From contig JAISAX010000018.1 of assembly GCA_031266495.1 (NCBI GenBank), forward strand, positions 1 to 5,979: 5,979 nt of DNA. The letters run 5' to 3'. A model generated the notes under the pieces. It made no database searches. It saw only the letters and a program-made list of their open reading frames with translations, and was not told the DNA's origin. Source of the stretch: Opitutaceae bacterium (GTDB lineage: Bacteria > Verrucomicrobiota > Verrucomicrobiae > Opitutales > Opitutaceae). How positions within the stretch are numbered: position 1 is the first letter of the stretch; each line of letters starts with the position of its first letter. The translations under genes were made by a program, and so were the position numbers. This document shows positions 4,687-5,979 of this stretch, piece after piece.

Positions 4687-5489
4687 GCGGCACCTCCCGT
4701 GATGGCGCGGAAGACGCCGTCGGAGTCGAAGTGGCCGACGCCGGTGGCCTCCAGGGCGGAGCGGAGGATTCGGGAGCGGGTGCCGGGGGTGGCTTGCAGG
4801 TCGTCGGCGAGGCCGAGGTCCTGCGGTGCGGGGATGTCGTCTTCGCCGAGGAGGCCGAGGGCGACGGCTTCGCGGCGGGGGGTGTCCACGACGCCCATGC
4901 CGCTGCCGAAGTCGTAGGGTGGATACGGGGTGCCGAAGCGGGAGAGGGCGACCCAGACGGGATCGTCTTTTCGCGCGATCATGCGGGGCCAGGCGGGGGT
5001 GCGGGGGCCGCCGGCTTCGATCCAGCGATGGGTCCAGTCGCGTGGGTGTTTGCGCGCTCCGAGGCGGATGAGTTCCTGCGCGGGGAAGGCGTCGAGGAGG
5101 GTGGGGTCCTGGCCTTGCTTCCATTGTCCGTAGCCGCGCGCCTGGGCAACGTTCATTTGCACTTGCAGGCTGATGCGGGTGTCGCTGGAGAGGTCTTGCA
5201 GGCCGCCACGCTGGTCGGGGGCGGGGAGGTAGCCTTCGCTGCGGATCGAGAGGAGGATTTGTTTTTTGGCTTCGCTCCAGCCGATCTTGCCCTGGGTGAA
5301 CTGGTCAACGGCGTCATGAAGGACGCCGAGGTGGCGGGCGCTTTCGACTTTGGCGCTGAAGCGGGCGCGCATGAGGATCTCCGGGTCAAGCTCTTCGATC
5401 AGCGCGGAGCCGAGGTCCAGGGGCAGGATCGTGCGGACCTGGTTGGCCTGGATGGCTTCGCGGAAGGGCATGGGACGCGGGAGGATCAT
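4683..5489 (-). CDS. Phage minor head protein (Mu gpF-like / head morphogenesis)
   Basis: The 268-aa product resembles the minor head (head morphogenesis) proteins related to Mu gpF that I recall from prophages of Verrucomicrobia and Planctomycetes. Family-like segments are MILPRPMPFREAIQANQVRT (1-20), LSSDTRISLQVQMNVAQARG (100-119), YGQWKQGQDPTLLDAFPAQE (120-139), PRDWTHRWIEAGG (149-161) and DDPVWVALSRFGTPYPPYDF (175-194), then GSGMGVVDTPRREAVALGLL (195-214). The FGTPYPPYDFGSGM block takes the place of the conserved C-terminal residues of the family. Mu gpF helps build the prohead with the portal. The product is short for the family (often about 300-450 aa), so the N-terminus may be reduced. 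No portal gene lies upstream; the methyltransferase does, 76 nt away. The ATG at 5489 has no Shine-Dalgarno sequence; the first seven residues include another ATG (M7), so the exact start is uncertain. Confidence 0.72.
   Translation of the reverse strand: MILPRPMPFREAIQANQVRTILPLDLGSALIEELDPEILMRARFSAKVESARHLGVLHDAVDQFTQGKIGWSEAKKQILLSIRSEGYLPAPDQRGGLQDLSSDTRISLQVQMNVAQARGYGQWKQGQDPTLLDAFPAQELIRLGARKHPRDWTHRWIEAGGPRTPAWPRMIARKDDPVWVALSRFGTPYPPYDFGSGMGVVDTPRREAVALGLLGEDDIPAPQDLGLADDLQATPGTRSRILRSALEATGVGHFDSDGVFRAITGGAA
4692..4697 (-). promoter_or_regulatory. Ribosome binding site GGAGGT for the 4036-4686 gene
   Basis: On the coding strand GGGAGGTGCCGCATG: GGAGGT with 5 nt spacing to ATG. It is the only clear Shine-Dalgarno sequence in the window and lies inside the 3' end of the upstream gene (ITGGAA codons). 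It decides the start at 4686, in the same 4-nt stop/start overlap. Confidence 0.7.
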
Positions 5490-5496
5490 GGCAGGA

Positions 5497-5528
5497 AATT
5501 AAGAATTAAAAATTAAGAATTAAGAATT
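5497..5528. repeat. AT-rich 32-nt heptamer array, copy B
   Basis: Five AATT blocks separated by AAG, AAA, AAG and AAG, a 7-nt period. It is the inverted near-identical partner (31 of 32) of 3494-3525. It lies 7 nt upstream (minus strand) of the minor head start codon at 5489, and 37 nt downstream of the methyltransferase stop. TAAT-rich sequence could act as a promoter -10 for the head gene, but this is not resolved. GGCGGCTTCGCCG next to it (5529-5541) can form a very short stem before the AT-rich tract on the coding strand, at best a weak terminator for the methyltransferase transcript. Confidence 0.85.
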
Positions 5529-5543
5529 GGCGGCTTCGCCGTC

Positions 5544-5568
5544 GTTTCGACGGGGGAGACGCGGGCTA
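5544..5568 (-). repeat. Post-stop conserved element, copy 2
   Basis: The stop codon TAG of the methyltransferase is followed by the sequence that also follows the TGA of the 1170-1892 gene. The two share 20 of 25 positions counted from the stop, including GTTTCGACGGGGG (plus-strand 5544-5556). The genes themselves are unrelated, so the shared part is not coding. Confidence 0.65.
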
Positions 5569-5979
5569 TTTTTGACGGATGATGAGTTCGCGATAGACGC
5601 GTTTTGTCTTGGTATCGGTGTTGCCGATACCGTTTTGACGTTCGACAGGGCTGATGCGGCAGGCCCTGAACTCCTTGCGGGCGAGCGGGCAGTCCTGGTA
5701 GGTGAGGAGCCACTTGCCCCGGATGCGACGGACGCGCTCGGCGAAGCGGCAGAACTCGTCCTCCGTCCACGCTGCGTAGGAGTGGCCGCCGGAATCGAAA
5801 TAGGGTGGGTCCAGAAAATAGAAGCCGGCGGCGTGGTCGTAGGCTTCGAGGCAGGCATCCCAGGGGAGGCGCTCGATGGTGGTGGTATCCAGGCGGCGGT
5901 TGAGTGCGCGCAGGGCGAGCAGGCGGTTGGCGCGCGAGGAGTGGTGAGTCGTGGGCGTGGGAGCGTAGTGCGAGCCCAT
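5566..5979 (-). CDS. DNA adenine-N6 methyltransferase, D12 class (5' end beyond window)
   Basis: This is the C-terminal 137 residues of an enzyme that transfers a methyl group from S-adenosylmethionine to N6 of adenine in DNA. The catalytic motif DPPY is at 57-60 in FYFLDPPYFDSGGHSYAAWT, with the hydrophobic strand before it. The following WTEDEFCRFAERVRRIRGKW (69-88) and LLTYQD (89-94) match the post-DPPY helix and strand of D12-type (Dam-like) enzymes, and KRVYRELIIRQK (126-137) fits the usual C-terminal ELLI strand. The SAM-binding FxGxG region should lie further upstream outside the window, so the ATG at the right edge is probably internal. In phages such enzymes often shield the genome from host restriction. 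The gene sits next to the structural cluster and is separated from the minor head gene by a 76-nt repeat-bearing gap. Target site and whether the enzyme is complete are unknown. Confidence 0.85.
   Translation of the reverse strand: MGSHYAPTPTTHHSSRANRLLALRALNRRLDTTTIERLPWDACLEAYDHAAGFYFLDPPYFDSGGHSYAAWTEDEFCRFAERVRRIRGKWLLTYQDCPLARKEFRACRISPVERQNGIGNTDTKTKRVYRELIIRQK

Larger units (their letters stand above)
1..5979 (-). mobile_element. Fragment of phage/prophage head-tail structural gene cluster
   Basis: All supported genes lie on the minus strand and follow the order typical of tailed-phage morphogenesis: DNA methyltransferase, gpF-like minor head protein, gpG-like completion protein, terminator-like protein, tail tube protein, then genes with tail-fibre motifs. 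The head-to-tail assignments rest on motifs remembered from these families; no search was run. No integrase, attachment site, portal, terminase, capsid or tape-measure gene is visible, so the element extends past both edges. Whether it is an intact prophage, a remnant or a free phage cannot be told from here. A gene-transfer-agent or tailocin origin is possible but nothing seen supports it specifically. Confidence 0.75.

Noticed and set aside
4063..4917. Long plus-strand open frame (284 codons)
   Set aside because: It is antisense to the gpG-like and minor head genes; its Gly/Val/Ala/Glu-rich composition is what a GC-rich minus-strand gene yields in the complementary frame, and no motif is seen.
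4687..5124. Upstream extension of the 4036-4686 frame to 362 residues
   Set aside because: The extension is Arg/Pro/His-rich out-of-frame translation of the minor head gene; the GGAGGT and ATGA overlap mark the start at 4686.
4731..5516. Long plus-strand open frame (261 codons)
   Set aside because: Antisense shadow of the minor head gene with Gly/Ala/Glu/Val bias; the minus-strand product has recognisable family segments and this one does not.

Overview
The window looks like part of the structural-gene block of a double-stranded DNA tailed phage or prophage, GC-rich and coded entirely on the minus strand. Read in the direction of transcription (high to low coordinates), it holds the C-terminal half of an adenine-N6 DNA methyltransferase (5566-5979), a Mu gpF-like minor head protein (4683-5489), a gpG-like virion morphogenesis or tail-completion protein (4036-4686), a probable tail terminator or neck protein (3528-4025) and a tail tube protein (2586-3395). 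A tail-fibre-flavoured protein with a Gly/Ser linker follows (1911-2474), then two proteins with signal peptides (1170-1892, carrying a tail-fibre motif, and 338-1096, of unknown family), and finally the start of an Ala/Thr/Pro-rich protein that runs off the left edge (1-238).

Host: very high GC, strong C-richness of the coding strand, and almost no Shine-Dalgarno sequences before starts fit a high-GC member of a phylum with weak SD use. The minor head protein and some repeats remind me of prophages from Verrucomicrobia (Opitutaceae), but this is recollection and not proof. No integrase, portal, terminase, major capsid or tape-measure gene lies in the window, so it is a fragment of the structural cluster.

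How the genes fit together: the gpF-like protein, gpG-like protein, terminator and tube protein form the usual head-to-tail series (minor head, connector or completion, terminator, tube). Two of these genes overlap by ATGA (4683-4686) and the next starts 10 nt later, so they are probably cotranslated. After the tube gene, where siphophages usually have tail chaperones and the tape measure, this window instead has three accessory genes, two of them encoding exported proteins.

The most distinctive content is non-coding. All four gaps wider than 75 nt carry short-period tandem repeats: an AT-rich heptamer array in inverted orientation in two gaps, a foldback heptamer pair with an 8-bp hairpin in a third, and a GGGCTGA-type octamer cassette shared by two gaps. 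A 25-nt stretch is conserved right after the stop codons of two unrelated genes. A perfect 9-bp-arm palindrome lies inside the coding sequence of one signal peptide. The left edge of the window is a run of 14 C.
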